From the NCBI GenBank assembly GCA_945900705.1, contig CAMDKJ010000016.1:1-18087 (forward strand): a stretch of 18,087 nucleotides of DNA. The letters are read 5' to 3'. The position numbers were made by a program, and so were the translations under genes. The notes under the pieces are model-generated. The model had not been told where the DNA came from. It worked only from the letters and a program-made list of their open reading frames with translations, and searched no databases. This stretch comes from Bifidobacterium breve. GTDB lineage: Bacteria > Actinomycetota > Actinomycetes > S36-B12. Shown here one piece after another: positions 1 through 7,269 of the stretch. Numbering within the stretch: the stretch's first letter is position 1; every line of letters starts with the position of its first letter.

Positions 1-1045
1 TGGTGTGGTCAAGTGGATTCGTTGCGGTCGCCGTTATGGGAAGTAGTGCGGCGAGTTCTTGCAGTGTCTCCGCACTGAAATCAGCAAGTTTCGCGCCGGC
101 ATCATCGGCCAGGTCTGCCGCTAGGGTGGCGTCACCGCCGGAGCAGGTGATAACCGCGGCGCCGCGGCGGTCACGTCGACCAATCGCCAGCGCCCGCGAA
201 GTTTCAATTAGTTCTGCGGGCTGTCTAACTAGAATCCCGCCGGATTCTTGGATAAGAGCCTCAAAGACCCGTTGATCACCCGCAACCGCTGCCGTGTGCG
301 CGGCCCCGGCCGCCAAGCCGCGCTCACTTCGCCCTGCCTTAAGGACGACCACGCGCACGTCGTTACTTGCGCAAGCAGCCAAAGCCTGAGTGAGCCGGAC
401 CCCGTCACCATCGTTTTCTAGGTAGGCGCCGATAACTCGAACACCGTCGGTGGTGGCAAGTGACGATATGAGTGCGGCGGCATCAACCACCGCAGAATTA
501 CCAACTGAGAAAATTGAATGGAGTCCGAGGCCTTGACGATGGGCCAGCAACACCACCCCAACATTTCCACTCTGGGTGATTAGGGCGATTGGCCCCGGAG
601 TGTCAGGAAGCAGGGCTGCATCTCCCCAAACGGCGGCCCGTGCGGGCACTGACACGTAGCCGTTGCCATTTGGCCCGATGACCGGGAGATCACCAGCGGC
701 AGCCACTAGGGCTTCCTGCGCCTCAATATTCCCTATTTCTGCGAATCCGGCGGCAAAGACAACCGCCCCACCGCAGCCAAGTTGCCTTGCGGCCGTTAGA
801 TATGCGGGTACCGAGTCGGCTGGTGTCGCGATGACAACAACATCGACGGGCTCATCGAGGTCGCCGATGCTGGGCACACAATAAAAACTCAAGACTTCTT
901 TCCGATTTGGGTGTACCCCGATGACGGTGCCGGCATATCCATTGCGAATTAGGTTCAGCAAAGTGTTGTGTGCATAAGAGCCGGGGCGATCGGTTGCGCC
1001 TACAACTGCGATTGAGCGGGGGTTAACAAGCCGAGACATATCCAT
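1..1045 (-). CDS. NDP-forming acyl-CoA synthetase (acetate-CoA ligase type), N-terminal part, cut by window edge
   Basis: Read on the minus strand from ATG at 1045, the frame stays open to the window edge (348 codons). The protein begins with a Rossmann CoA-binding domain (SIAVVGATDRPGSYAHN near residues 12-28, then IATPADSVP). A succinyl-CoA-ligase-like domain follows, with ALITQSGNVGVV and KAGRSERGLAAGAAHTAAVAG. His250 in AAHTAAVAG matches the phosphohistidine site of ADP-forming acyl-CoA synthetases (usual motif SHTGALAG). The visible end (TNPLDHT) is the usual hinge into the next domain. Family members run to about 700 residues and end in an ATP-grasp domain, so about half the gene is missing. 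They make an acyl-CoA from a carboxylic acid, CoA and ATP in the cytoplasm. The start lies 17 bp after the stop of the acyl-CoA dehydrogenase, so the two probably share a transcript. ATG at 1039 is an alternative start; neither has a strong ribosome site. The acid substrate cannot be told from sequence. Confidence 0.88.
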   Translation of the reverse strand, partial: MDMSRLVNPRSIAVVGATDRPGSYAHNTLLNLIRNGYAGTVIGVHPNRKEVLSFYCVPSIGDLDEPVDVVVIATPADSVPAYLTAARQLGCGGAVVFAAGFAEIGNIEAQEALVAAAGDLPVIGPNGNGYVSVPARAAVWGDAALLPDTPGPIALITQSGNVGVVLLAHRQGLGLHSIFSVGNSAVVDAAALISSLATTDGVRVIGAYLENDGDGVRLTQALAACASNDVRVVVLKAGRSERGLAAGAAHTAAVAGDQRVFEALIQESGGILVRQPAELIETSRALAIGRRDRRGAAVITCSGGDATLAADLADDAGAKLADFSAETLQELAALLPITATATNPLDHT

Positions 1046-1062
1046 GTTTGCTTTAGGTCCGA

Positions 1063-2247
1063 TCACGTGAGCATTGATTTAACGCCTCGACGTTCCAGAG
1101 AGCGAGCTACCACCAGTCGCTGGATCTCAGACGTGCCCTCCCAGATTCGATCGACTCTCAGTTCGCGCCAGAATCTTTCGGCAGCGGTGGTACGCATGTA
1201 TCCACGACCGCCGAAGATCTGCACTGCGCGGTCGGCACAGCGTCCGGCCGCCTCCGAGCAAAAAAGTTTGGCCATCGATGCCTTGCCATGGACAAGTTTT
1301 GGGTCGGCTCCGGCATCAGTTAGTCGGGCAACTTCCAAGCCGAGGAGACGCCCTGCGGCCGCATCAGCTGCACTGTCAGCCAGCGGGAAGCTCACCCCTT
1401 GGTGATCAATGAGTCTGGCACCACCTTGTTCTCTGTTAACAGCCCAATCAACTGACTCTTCGATAAGGCGCTGCATCGCTCCAATGCAGCGGGCAGCAAT
1501 TCCCAATCTTTCCTCCGTGAACCAAAGCCGCTGCAAATCTTCGCCGTTACCCAAGCCGCCGAGGATGTCAGAATCGGTAAGTTCAACATCGGTGAATCTC
1601 ATGCTGGGGTGGCCGTGGGGGTAGTTGTGGGTGAAAGGTACGTCAGCAATTATTTCCACCCCCGGCGCATCAGCAGGTACCGCGAAAAGCGTAGGCAGTA
1701 GTTGACCACCTTCCGCTGCCATCGCCATGACGACGATCACTTTCGCGACCGAACCAAAAGTCACAAACCATTTCTCGCCGTTAAGTATCCATTTACCGGC
1801 ACCTACCTTTACCGCTCTTGTCGTTATACCTGAGGGGTCACTTCCAGCGTCAATTTCGGTTACCGCATAGGCATCGTGGAGTTCACCCCGAAGGGCGGGT
1901 TTGAGCCAGCGCTCGATCTGCTCCGGTGAGCCGGCCTTCCAAACGTTGTAGGCGTTGGGGATATACCACGAGACCCCGTTGGTGGAGCGTCCAAATTGTT
2001 CTTCTACGAGAAACCACTCGGTGGCGGTCCAACTATTGCCACCGTGCTCTGCTAAGTGCAACCCACCGTGTAAGCGAAGTTCGAGCGCTCGCTGGGCTAT
2101 CTCACTCTGGGTAGCCACCGGCAACGGACCACCCGCGAGTTCAGCGGTGACTTCATGTGGGATCAGGTTTTCATCGACGAAAGTTGCCGCGCGCTCACTT
2201 AACTCAGCAAGGTGCCTTGGGTCACTCGGGTCGGGGGCCATAGCCAT
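1063..2247 (-). CDS. Acyl-CoA dehydrogenase family protein
   Basis: This 394-residue protein has the normal length and layout of acyl-CoA dehydrogenases: a helical N-terminal domain, a beta domain (YAVTEIDAGSDPSGI near 129-143, then NGEKWFVTFGS) and a C-terminal helical domain (QIFGGRGYMRTTAAERFWRE). The signature RIWEGTSEIQR near the end supplies Glu370, the position of the catalytic base in short- and medium-chain enzymes. These FAD enzymes introduce a double bond alpha-beta to the thioester of an acyl-CoA and pass electrons to an electron-transfer flavoprotein. The gene is the first of a minus-strand operon with the acyl-CoA synthetase. It is divergent from the TetR gene, with candidate operator O1 between them. 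ATG at 2247 has a purine-rich AGAGAGAG stretch just upstream; ATG at 2241 is an alternative. Chain length or substrate specificity cannot be assigned. Confidence 0.93.
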   Translation of the reverse strand: MAMAPDPSDPRHLAELSERAATFVDENLIPHEVTAELAGGPLPVATQSEIAQRALELRLHGGLHLAEHGGNSWTATEWFLVEEQFGRSTNGVSWYIPNAYNVWKAGSPEQIERWLKPALRGELHDAYAVTEIDAGSDPSGITTRAVKVGAGKWILNGEKWFVTFGSVAKVIVVMAMAAEGGQLLPTLFAVPADAPGVEIIADVPFTHNYPHGHPSMRFTDVELTDSDILGGLGNGEDLQRLWFTEERLGIAARCIGAMQRLIEESVDWAVNREQGGARLIDHQGVSFPLADSAADAAAGRLLGLEVARLTDAGADPKLVHGKASMAKLFCSEAAGRCADRAVQIFGGRGYMRTTAAERFWRELRVDRIWEGTSEIQRLVVARSLERRGVKSMLT

Positions 2248-2291
2248 CGGGCTCTCTCTTCTACACTGGGACGAAGTTTAGACAGCAGCCT

Positions 2292-2313
2292 ATCCTGAAT
2301 GACCGTTCAAGAC
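2292..2313. promoter_or_regulatory. Candidate TetR operator O1
   Basis: This is an imperfect inverted repeat: half-sites ATCCTGAATG and CGTTCAAGAC separated by two bases. It has the same 10-2-10 layout and nearly the same half-site as O2 and O3. It lies 44 bp from the dehydrogenase start and 23 bp before the upstream candidate regulator start. A single bound dimer could therefore control both divergent promoters. Assignment to the adjacent TetR protein is inference. Confidence 0.75.
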
Positions 2314-2336
2314 CTCCAACGGCGAGATTCTTCGCG

Positions 2337-3014
2337 GTGAGACCCATATTGGTGAGGAGCTCGGTGACAAAAGCGGCCTTGGCGGCAAAGGCGCCCGAGG
2401 AGCGGCGCGAGCGAATCCTGCGTGCCACCATCGCCGTCGTGCGGGAACGTGGGTTCGCCGGCGCCCGCGTCACTGATATTGCCGTGGAGGCGGGTACTTC
2501 CCAGGGCCTGGTGCTTTACCATTTTGGATCGTTGGCGGGGGCATTTGCGGCGAGCCTGACCCTGCTCGAGGATGAGTTTTACGAGGAACTCGAGCGCAAT
2601 CTCAGTGAAGTAGTTGGCCCGGTACCGCGGCTGCGGCACATCGCTGAGCTCGGGGCCGGGTACGGCCCAGCGGTGGGGGATTGGCGGCTTTGGCTTGAGC
2701 TCTGGGTGCGGGCTATTCGCGATGATGATGCCCGTGCCGCTCGAGAATCTTTGGATACCCGGTGGCGAGGGGCACTGCGCCAGGTGGTTGACGAAGGCTT
2801 GGCCGCGCGGGTATTTGCCACCAGCGATCCAAAAGCCTCGGTGCTGCGCCTGGCCGCCCTAATGGATGGCCTAGCTATCCAGTTGGCCTTGGCTGACCCG
2901 GGCATGACCACGGGGAAATTCACCGAATTGTGGTGGAAATCCGCGGTACTGGAACTTGGGATATCCCCGGTGAACACCGCAACAGGCCCGCAAGGGGGCC
3001 GAAAGAAAAGATAA
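2337..3014 (+). CDS. TetR/AcrR-family transcriptional regulator
   Basis: The N-terminus is a typical TetR DNA-binding domain: ERRERILRATIAVVRERGFAGARVTDIAVEAG, then TSQGLVLYHFGSLAGAF, the recognition helix and the YHF signature (about residues 22-70 from the GTG at 2337). The rest is a helical ligand-binding and dimerisation domain, reminiscent of BetI-type regulators. The total of 216-225 residues is normal. The start is uncertain. GTG at 2337 is the longest option. GTG at 2364 has AGGAG four bases upstream and gives 216 residues, and I find it at least as likely. The gene is divergent from the acyl-CoA dehydrogenase and is followed by the aminotransferase on the same strand. Three similar inverted repeats flank it (2292-2313, 3032-3053, 3068-3089). 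It is therefore probably a local, self-controlling repressor responding to a pathway intermediate, perhaps an acyl-CoA. The ligand is inference. Confidence 0.93.
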   Translation: MRPILVRSSVTKAALAAKAPEERRERILRATIAVVRERGFAGARVTDIAVEAGTSQGLVLYHFGSLAGAFAASLTLLEDEFYEELERNLSEVVGPVPRLRHIAELGAGYGPAVGDWRLWLELWVRAIRDDDARAARESLDTRWRGALRQVVDEGLAARVFATSDPKASVLRLAALMDGLAIQLALADPGMTTGKFTELWWKSAVLELGISPVNTATGPQGGRKKR

Positions 3015-3031
3015 ACGCGCACCCGAGGTAC

Positions 3032-3053
3032 TTGCTGAATGGTCAGTCAGGAT
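3032..3053. promoter_or_regulatory. Candidate TetR operator O2
   Basis: Half-sites TTGCTGAATG and CAGTCAGGAT are separated by two bases. The inner seven bases of each arm (CTGAATG and the complement of CAGTCAG) differ at one position. It lies between the TetR stop and the aminotransferase start. Its centre is 36 bp from the centre of O3, and it overlaps the region where a -35 element would sit. Confidence 0.65.
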
Positions 3054-3061
3054 GTTATGCT
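3032..3061 (+). promoter_or_regulatory. Possible promoter of the aminotransferase
   Basis: TTGCTG (3032-3037) and TATGCT (3056-3061) are spaced 18 bp apart and could be -35 and -10 elements. Transcription would then start around 3068, inside O3. Both elements are weak matches, so this rests mostly on their fit with the two operator-like repeats. Confidence 0.35.
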
Positions 3062-3067
3062 GCATCC

Positions 3068-3089
3068 ATCCTGAACGAGCGTTCAGGAT
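3068..3089. promoter_or_regulatory. Candidate TetR operator O3 (perfect inverted repeat)
   Basis: Half-site ATCCTGAACG is followed after two bases (AG) by its exact reverse complement CGTTCAGGAT, giving 10 of 10 matching pairs. It ends six bases before the GTG start of the aminotransferase and is the best of the three related sites. A bound dimer here would block transcription start or early elongation. Confidence 0.85.
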
Positions 3090-3095
3090 AAAAGG

Positions 3096-4550
3096 GTGTG
3101 GGAGATGTTCGCGGGAAAGCGCATAGGCGCCAGTGCTGACCAAGCTTCAGCGCGGGCACACCTGTTATTGAATTTCACTGATTTCAGTAACTTCGAAGAC
3201 CGTCCTATACCGATGATGGTTCGCGGTGATGGCTGCGAAGTAATTGACTCGAATGGGCGCCGCTACCTAGATGGCCTCTCCGGGTTGTTTTGCACAAATC
3301 TGGGCCATGGGTTTGGGGCTGAAGTAGGTGAGGCGGCCCAGCATCAACTTTCTGAAATGGTTTTCTCGCCAAATTGGTCGCTCACTCACCCCTCAGCCGT
3401 TCACCTAGCGGAGCGATTAACGAAGGCAGCGGAGCCACTTGGCATGACCAGGCTCTTCTTGACGAGCGGGGGCGGCGAGGCAGTCGAAGCTGCTTGGAAA
3501 CTTGTTCGCCAGTGGCACCTCGCCAATGGCCAACCGCAACGACGTAAGGCAATCGCACGCGACCTCGCCTATCACGGCACTTCACTCGGGGCGTTGAGCT
3601 TTACCGGTCTTGACGATTGCCGTGAACCATTCCTGCCACTGCCAATCCCGGTGTCATTTGTCAGTAACACAAACGCTTATAGACATGCTGACGGTGGCGA
3701 TGAAGCCGCCTTTACGAAAGCCCTTCTGGACGAAATTCACCGAACAATAATTCGTGAAGGTACCGACGAAGTCGCGATGTTGATCGCCGAGCCGATCCAA
3801 AACTCTGGCGGCGCTTTTGTACCACCAGCCGGTTACTGGGCGGGGCTACGCGAACTATGTGATCGCTACGGCATTTTGCTCGTTGCCGATGAAACCATAA
3901 GCGCATTTGGCCGCGTTGGCGAATGGTTTGGGTCGATGCGATTTGATGCCCGGCCCGACATCATCACTTTTGCCAAAGGTGCAACCGCCGGCCATGCACC
4001 TCTCGGTGGGGTCCTCATGAATGATCGGGTTGCCGAGCCTTTTGCATCCGGCGCGGTCACCTACATGCATGGGCTCACATTTAGTGGGCACCCACTTTCA
4101 ACCGCCATCGCCCTCAAGGTCCTGGATATTTATGACCGCGAACAGGTTTTCGAAAATGTGCGTTCCCTAGAAGGGCACTTCGAAAGTCGGCTGCAAGAAC
4201 TTCGCTCCAATCCACTCGTGGGTGATATTCGAGGCGCTGGATTCTTCTGGGCCGTTGAACTCGTAAAAGATCGTGAAACCCGTGAGATGTTCAATGAAGT
4301 AGAGGCCCAGTGGCTGCTTCGCGACGAATTATCCGGTCACATGGACGAGCTTGGGTTGTTATGTAGATTAGATGATCGCGGTGAACCCGTTATTCAACTC
4401 TCGCCACCCTTGGTGAGTGACGCGAAGGCGATTGACCGCATGGTTTCGATTATTGGTGAGGCGACAGATCGTGCACAAAAGTCTTGGAACAAAGAGCGAG
4501 CTAGGCTCCTTAAGGCAGCCAGCACCCGCCCCAAGATCAATGTTGCATAG
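3096..4550 (+). CDS. Class III PLP-dependent aminotransferase (omega-amino-acid type)
   Basis: The 484-residue protein has the fold-type I class III layout. It shows VRGDGCEVIDSNGRRYLDG and LSGLF near 42-64, TSGGGEAVEAAWKL (123-136), YHGTSLGALSFTG (159-171), the cofactor-ring aspartate D265 in VADETISAFGR, and the Schiff-base lysine K294 in FAKGATAGHAPLG. MHGLTFSGHP (324-333) closes the site. The subgroup resembles beta-alanine/putrescine/omega-amino-acid:pyruvate transaminases. These move an amino group from a terminal amine to a keto acid and leave an aldehyde or keto acid. Start choice is between GTG at 3096 and ATG at 3105; the only purine-rich site directly abuts the ATG, so neither is ideal. 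Two candidate TetR operators lie directly upstream. The stop is the base before the end of the convergent flavoprotein gene. Substrate is not resolved. Confidence 0.93.
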   Translation: MWEMFAGKRIGASADQASARAHLLLNFTDFSNFEDRPIPMMVRGDGCEVIDSNGRRYLDGLSGLFCTNLGHGFGAEVGEAAQHQLSEMVFSPNWSLTHPSAVHLAERLTKAAEPLGMTRLFLTSGGGEAVEAAWKLVRQWHLANGQPQRRKAIARDLAYHGTSLGALSFTGLDDCREPFLPLPIPVSFVSNTNAYRHADGGDEAAFTKALLDEIHRTIIREGTDEVAMLIAEPIQNSGGAFVPPAGYWAGLRELCDRYGILLVADETISAFGRVGEWFGSMRFDARPDIITFAKGATAGHAPLGGVLMNDRVAEPFASGAVTYMHGLTFSGHPLSTAIALKVLDIYDREQVFENVRSLEGHFESRLQELRSNPLVGDIRGAGFFWAVELVKDRETREMFNEVEAQWLLRDELSGHMDELGLLCRLDDRGEPVIQLSPPLVSDAKAIDRMVSIIGEATDRAQKSWNKERARLLKAASTRPKINVA

Positions 4551-6506
4551 TTAGAAGTCTGCGGCCACTCTGAGCCCGTCAAGTACGGCCTCCTCGGCTG
4601 TTCGTGGGGCGAGTGCATCTCCGATAAGTTTCACTTGTTCTACGCGGCCGACAAGTTCAGCGAATAACGAATCATTTGAGGTGTGACCGGTTGCCAGCAC
4701 GATGGCCGAAACTTGAGGGATTTCAACTACTGCGCCGGTCAACGTGTGGCCCAATAGCACCGTGTTGCCGGCGATGCCTCGTATACGTAAATCGGTACGA
4801 ACGCTGACTGTATGTCTGATGGCATCGGCCAACATCTCGTTGCGAACATATTGCTGAAGTGCATGACCTGCGGCCCAACCTTGAACCGCTAGCGTCACTC
4901 GATGGCCTCGCTGCGCGATCAGCGCGGCAACCCCAAGCCCGATCCAATCTCCTCGCCAATCAGCGACGAGGATTTCGCCAGCGGGTAAATCAGCCCCGTT
5001 AAGTACCTCCCAAGAATTCACGACCGGGCTATTTACTTCACCAGCTAGGGTTTCGATAAGCGGTGCATATGGCAGAGCTCCAGTTGCGATCACCACAAGG
5101 TCGGCGTCATGGCCCGCGACTGAGTTGACGTCCGCGGTCTTGTTAATGGAAATGCGCGCGCCGGCGCGCGTCGCCTCACCAACAAGATTTGTCACAATGC
5201 CGCCGAACTCGGCCCGGCCCGGCAGCAACTGCGCCAAGAGGGCCTGCCCGCCAACGCGTGGCGCGCTCTCCCAAAGTTCAACATCATGACCACGTGAGGC
5301 GAAAACGGCAGCGGCTTTTAGGCCTGCCGGACCGCCGCCAATTACCAGAACCCGCTTCGATTTCTTGGCCACTGACAGATCGCTGAACTCAAGTTCGCGG
5401 CCACTCTCCGGGTACTGAATACATGAGATTGGCACGCCGAGATGGAAGTGGCCTATACATGCTTGATTACAGCCAATACAAAGTCGGATTTCATCGGTCT
5501 TACCTGTGCGCGCCTTATGTGGCAATACGGGGTCACATATCAAGGCCCGGGTCATGGCTACCGCATCGGCTTTACCGCTGGAGAGGATCCGCTCGGCTTC
5601 CGCTGGAGTGTTAATGCGGCCGGTTAGGAAAACCGGTACGTCTACGGTGGCGCGTAACTGCGAGGATAAGTCCGCGAGATAGCCGGGTGGATAGTTCATC
5701 GGCGGCACAATGTGCACGCTCCCTGAGTATGTTGCGCTACTGCCCGCAGTAACCGAAAGATAGTCAACTAAGGGTGCAAGGTGTTGGCAGGCAGTCATCG
5801 ATTCTTCAGGAGTGAGACCGTCCTGATCTTTTTCGCCCAGGCTGATGCGTAAGCCAACAACGAAGCCATCAGGGGTGGTAGCTCGCACTGCTTCAATTAC
5901 CTCGCGGGTGAAGCGCATGCGATTTTCAAATGACCCGCCGTAAATGTCTTCCCGAATATTGGAACGCGCGTTGATGAATTGTGAGGGCAAATATCCATGA
6001 CTTGCAACAATTTCCACCCCATCGATGCCCGCTGTCGCCATGCGTGCGGCAGTCAGGCCAAATCCGTGCACAATTTCCTCGATCAAGTAAATTGGCAATG
6101 CTCTAGGCATGACGTGGAATCGTTCATTGGGTAAGGCAGATGGTGCCCAGGCAACACCGAGTAACCCATCGGGGGTGGTCATGACCTCGCGCCCGCCATG
6201 AAATAGCTGTGCGAATACGTGGCAGTCATATTCATGAATCGCTTCAGCAATTTTGCGATACCCGGGTATCACGTCATCGCTGGTCGCCATTAACTCGCTG
6301 TCGGTGTATTCGGCAGTTTCGTGAACTCCAGAGACTTGGAGCACGATATGACCGACTCCGCCGGCGGCTCGCGCCCGTTGGTATGCAATGAGCTGATTCC
6401 CGACGCGTCCCTTTTCAGCCATAACGGTGTCATGGCCGGAGGAAAACATGCGGTTCTTTAGCGTAATGGAACCAACATTGAGCGGGGCAAAAAGTGTTGG
6501 GAACAC
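4551..6506 (-). CDS. FadH/trimethylamine-dehydrogenase-like flavoprotein (OYE barrel, 4Fe-4S, FAD/NAD domains)
   Basis: At 651 residues this has the length and domain order of 2,4-dienoyl-CoA reductase (FadH) and trimethylamine or histamine dehydrogenases. An old-yellow-enzyme FMN barrel covers about 1-335 (FAPLNVGSITLKNRM; SHGYLPSQF with His170 and Tyr172; DIYGGSFENRMRF). A 4Fe-4S motif follows with C343, C346, C350 and C362 in the spacing CX2CX3CX11C. An FAD-binding Rossmann segment is at 385-415 (RVLVIGGGPAGLKAAA). The second dinucleotide site (DWRGDWIGLGVAAL, 516-529) departs from GXGXXG, a feature of the amine-dehydrogenase branch. It could reduce an enoyl- or dienoyl-CoA or oxidise an amine; I cannot choose. 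The start is GTG at 6506, with AGG almost touching it. The stop lies directly against the stop of the convergent aminotransferase. No operator copy is visible upstream. Confidence 0.92.
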   Translation of the reverse strand: MFPTLFAPLNVGSITLKNRMFSSGHDTVMAEKGRVGNQLIAYQRARAAGGVGHIVLQVSGVHETAEYTDSELMATSDDVIPGYRKIAEAIHEYDCHVFAQLFHGGREVMTTPDGLLGVAWAPSALPNERFHVMPRALPIYLIEEIVHGFGLTAARMATAGIDGVEIVASHGYLPSQFINARSNIREDIYGGSFENRMRFTREVIEAVRATTPDGFVVGLRISLGEKDQDGLTPEESMTACQHLAPLVDYLSVTAGSSATYSGSVHIVPPMNYPPGYLADLSSQLRATVDVPVFLTGRINTPAEAERILSSGKADAVAMTRALICDPVLPHKARTGKTDEIRLCIGCNQACIGHFHLGVPISCIQYPESGRELEFSDLSVAKKSKRVLVIGGGPAGLKAAAVFASRGHDVELWESAPRVGGQALLAQLLPGRAEFGGIVTNLVGEATRAGARISINKTADVNSVAGHDADLVVIATGALPYAPLIETLAGEVNSPVVNSWEVLNGADLPAGEILVADWRGDWIGLGVAALIAQRGHRVTLAVQGWAAGHALQQYVRNEMLADAIRHTVSVRTDLRIRGIAGNTVLLGHTLTGAVVEIPQVSAIVLATGHTSNDSLFAELVGRVEQVKLIGDALAPRTAEEAVLDGLRVAADF

Positions 6507-6588
6507 CTATGAAGTCTACTGATGCGCGAGGGAGCGCGCGCGACTAAAATAGGAGTTTCTGGCCCCCCAACTTCGATCGGAGAGCGCC

Positions 6589-6966
6589 TTGGCTGCTATT
6601 GAACGTGCGGGAAACAAAACCTTCGTGTATGAACAGTTGCACGGCGGGGTGGGCGACATCACGGTGCAGCGCTATTTCGAAGGAGCGCATCCATGGCAAA
6701 TGGATTTAGAAATTTGGGAGCTACCCGTAGGGGGCACGGAAGGCTCACATCGCCACGACGAATCTGAACCAGAATACGGGGCAATGTCTGAGCTATATCT
6801 CGTGATTGAAGGAAGCGGGCTCATGACTCTTGACGGTAATTCAGTTGAGCTCAGGACCGGGGATGCGGCACTCGCGGCACCAGGGGTCGACCACGATTTA
6901 GTGAACACGGGTTCGATACCGCTACGGGTGCTGGTGATAACCGACCCGGAGAAACTCAGTCGCTAA
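6589..6966 (+). CDS. Small single-domain cupin protein
   Basis: This 125-residue protein has one cupin barrel. Motif 1 reads GTEGSHRHDESEPEYGAMSE, with two histidines and acidic residues as usual metal ligands (about 49-68). Motif 2 reads GDAALAAPGVDHDLVNTG, with a further His and an Asn. The start is TTG at 6589, supported by GGAG six bases upstream; no ATG fits. TAAAAT at 6545-6550 could be a -10 element, but I see no convincing -35. The gene is divergent from the flavoprotein across 82 bp, so the two may be linked in function. Cupins of this size include isomerases, dioxygenases and regulators, so a precise role cannot be assigned. It does not share obvious sequence with the cupin lipoprotein at 17644 beyond the fold motifs. 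Confidence 0.88.
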   Translation: MAAIERAGNKTFVYEQLHGGVGDITVQRYFEGAHPWQMDLEIWELPVGGTEGSHRHDESEPEYGAMSELYLVIEGSGLMTLDGNSVELRTGDAALAAPGVDHDLVNTGSIPLRVLVITDPEKLSR

Positions 6967-6973
6967 AGTTTGA

Positions 6974-7156
6974 CTCCATAATTTCGAAAATCTATTTGAT
7001 GCCGACGGGTCAAGTGCCACCAAACACCCGTTCGCACCCGGTGTATCTGCAACCTTTGGTGACGTGATCACCGAGGCGCGAGATGGGGGGCTATCGGCTA
7101 TTAATGTGCCGCGGCTGCGGACCAACCGGGCTTCTTGGCTGATGGACTCCGTCTAA
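6974..7156 (+). pseudogene. Open frame without a start codon, possible gene remnant
   Basis: Between the cupin and the small membrane protein, a 60-codon frame runs from just after a TGA at 6971 to TAA at 7154. It has protein-like composition (for example FDADGSSATKHPFAPG and ARDGGLSAINVPRL) but no ATG or TTG. Its only GTG lies near the middle. I do not recognise the product. It may be the 3' remnant of a gene whose 5' part was lost, or a chance open frame. The rest of the stretch, 7157-7240, shows nothing I can name. Confidence 0.2.
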
Positions 7157-7269
7157 ATCGGCCAACTGGGAAAGTAGTTTCGGCGCGGCGGACACGCAGA
7201 GCGGGCTGATCGTGCCAAGGTTGGTCGAAACGTACCTATCCCAATTAATAATTCGAAATGAGGTTCGCA

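Noticed and set aside
1067..1405. Plus-strand frame opposite the acyl-CoA dehydrogenase 3' end
   Set aside because: It is the antisense shadow of a well-supported enzyme, and its Ser/Arg/Pro-rich composition is typical of shadows.
2579..3022. 147-residue minus-strand frame inside the TetR gene
   Set aside because: It is the antisense of a clear TetR protein with no domain features of its own.
6518..6543. GC-rich GCGC repeats before the cupin gene as a possible fourth TetR operator
   Set aside because: They do not contain the CTGAA half-site and do not fit the 10-2-10 layout.
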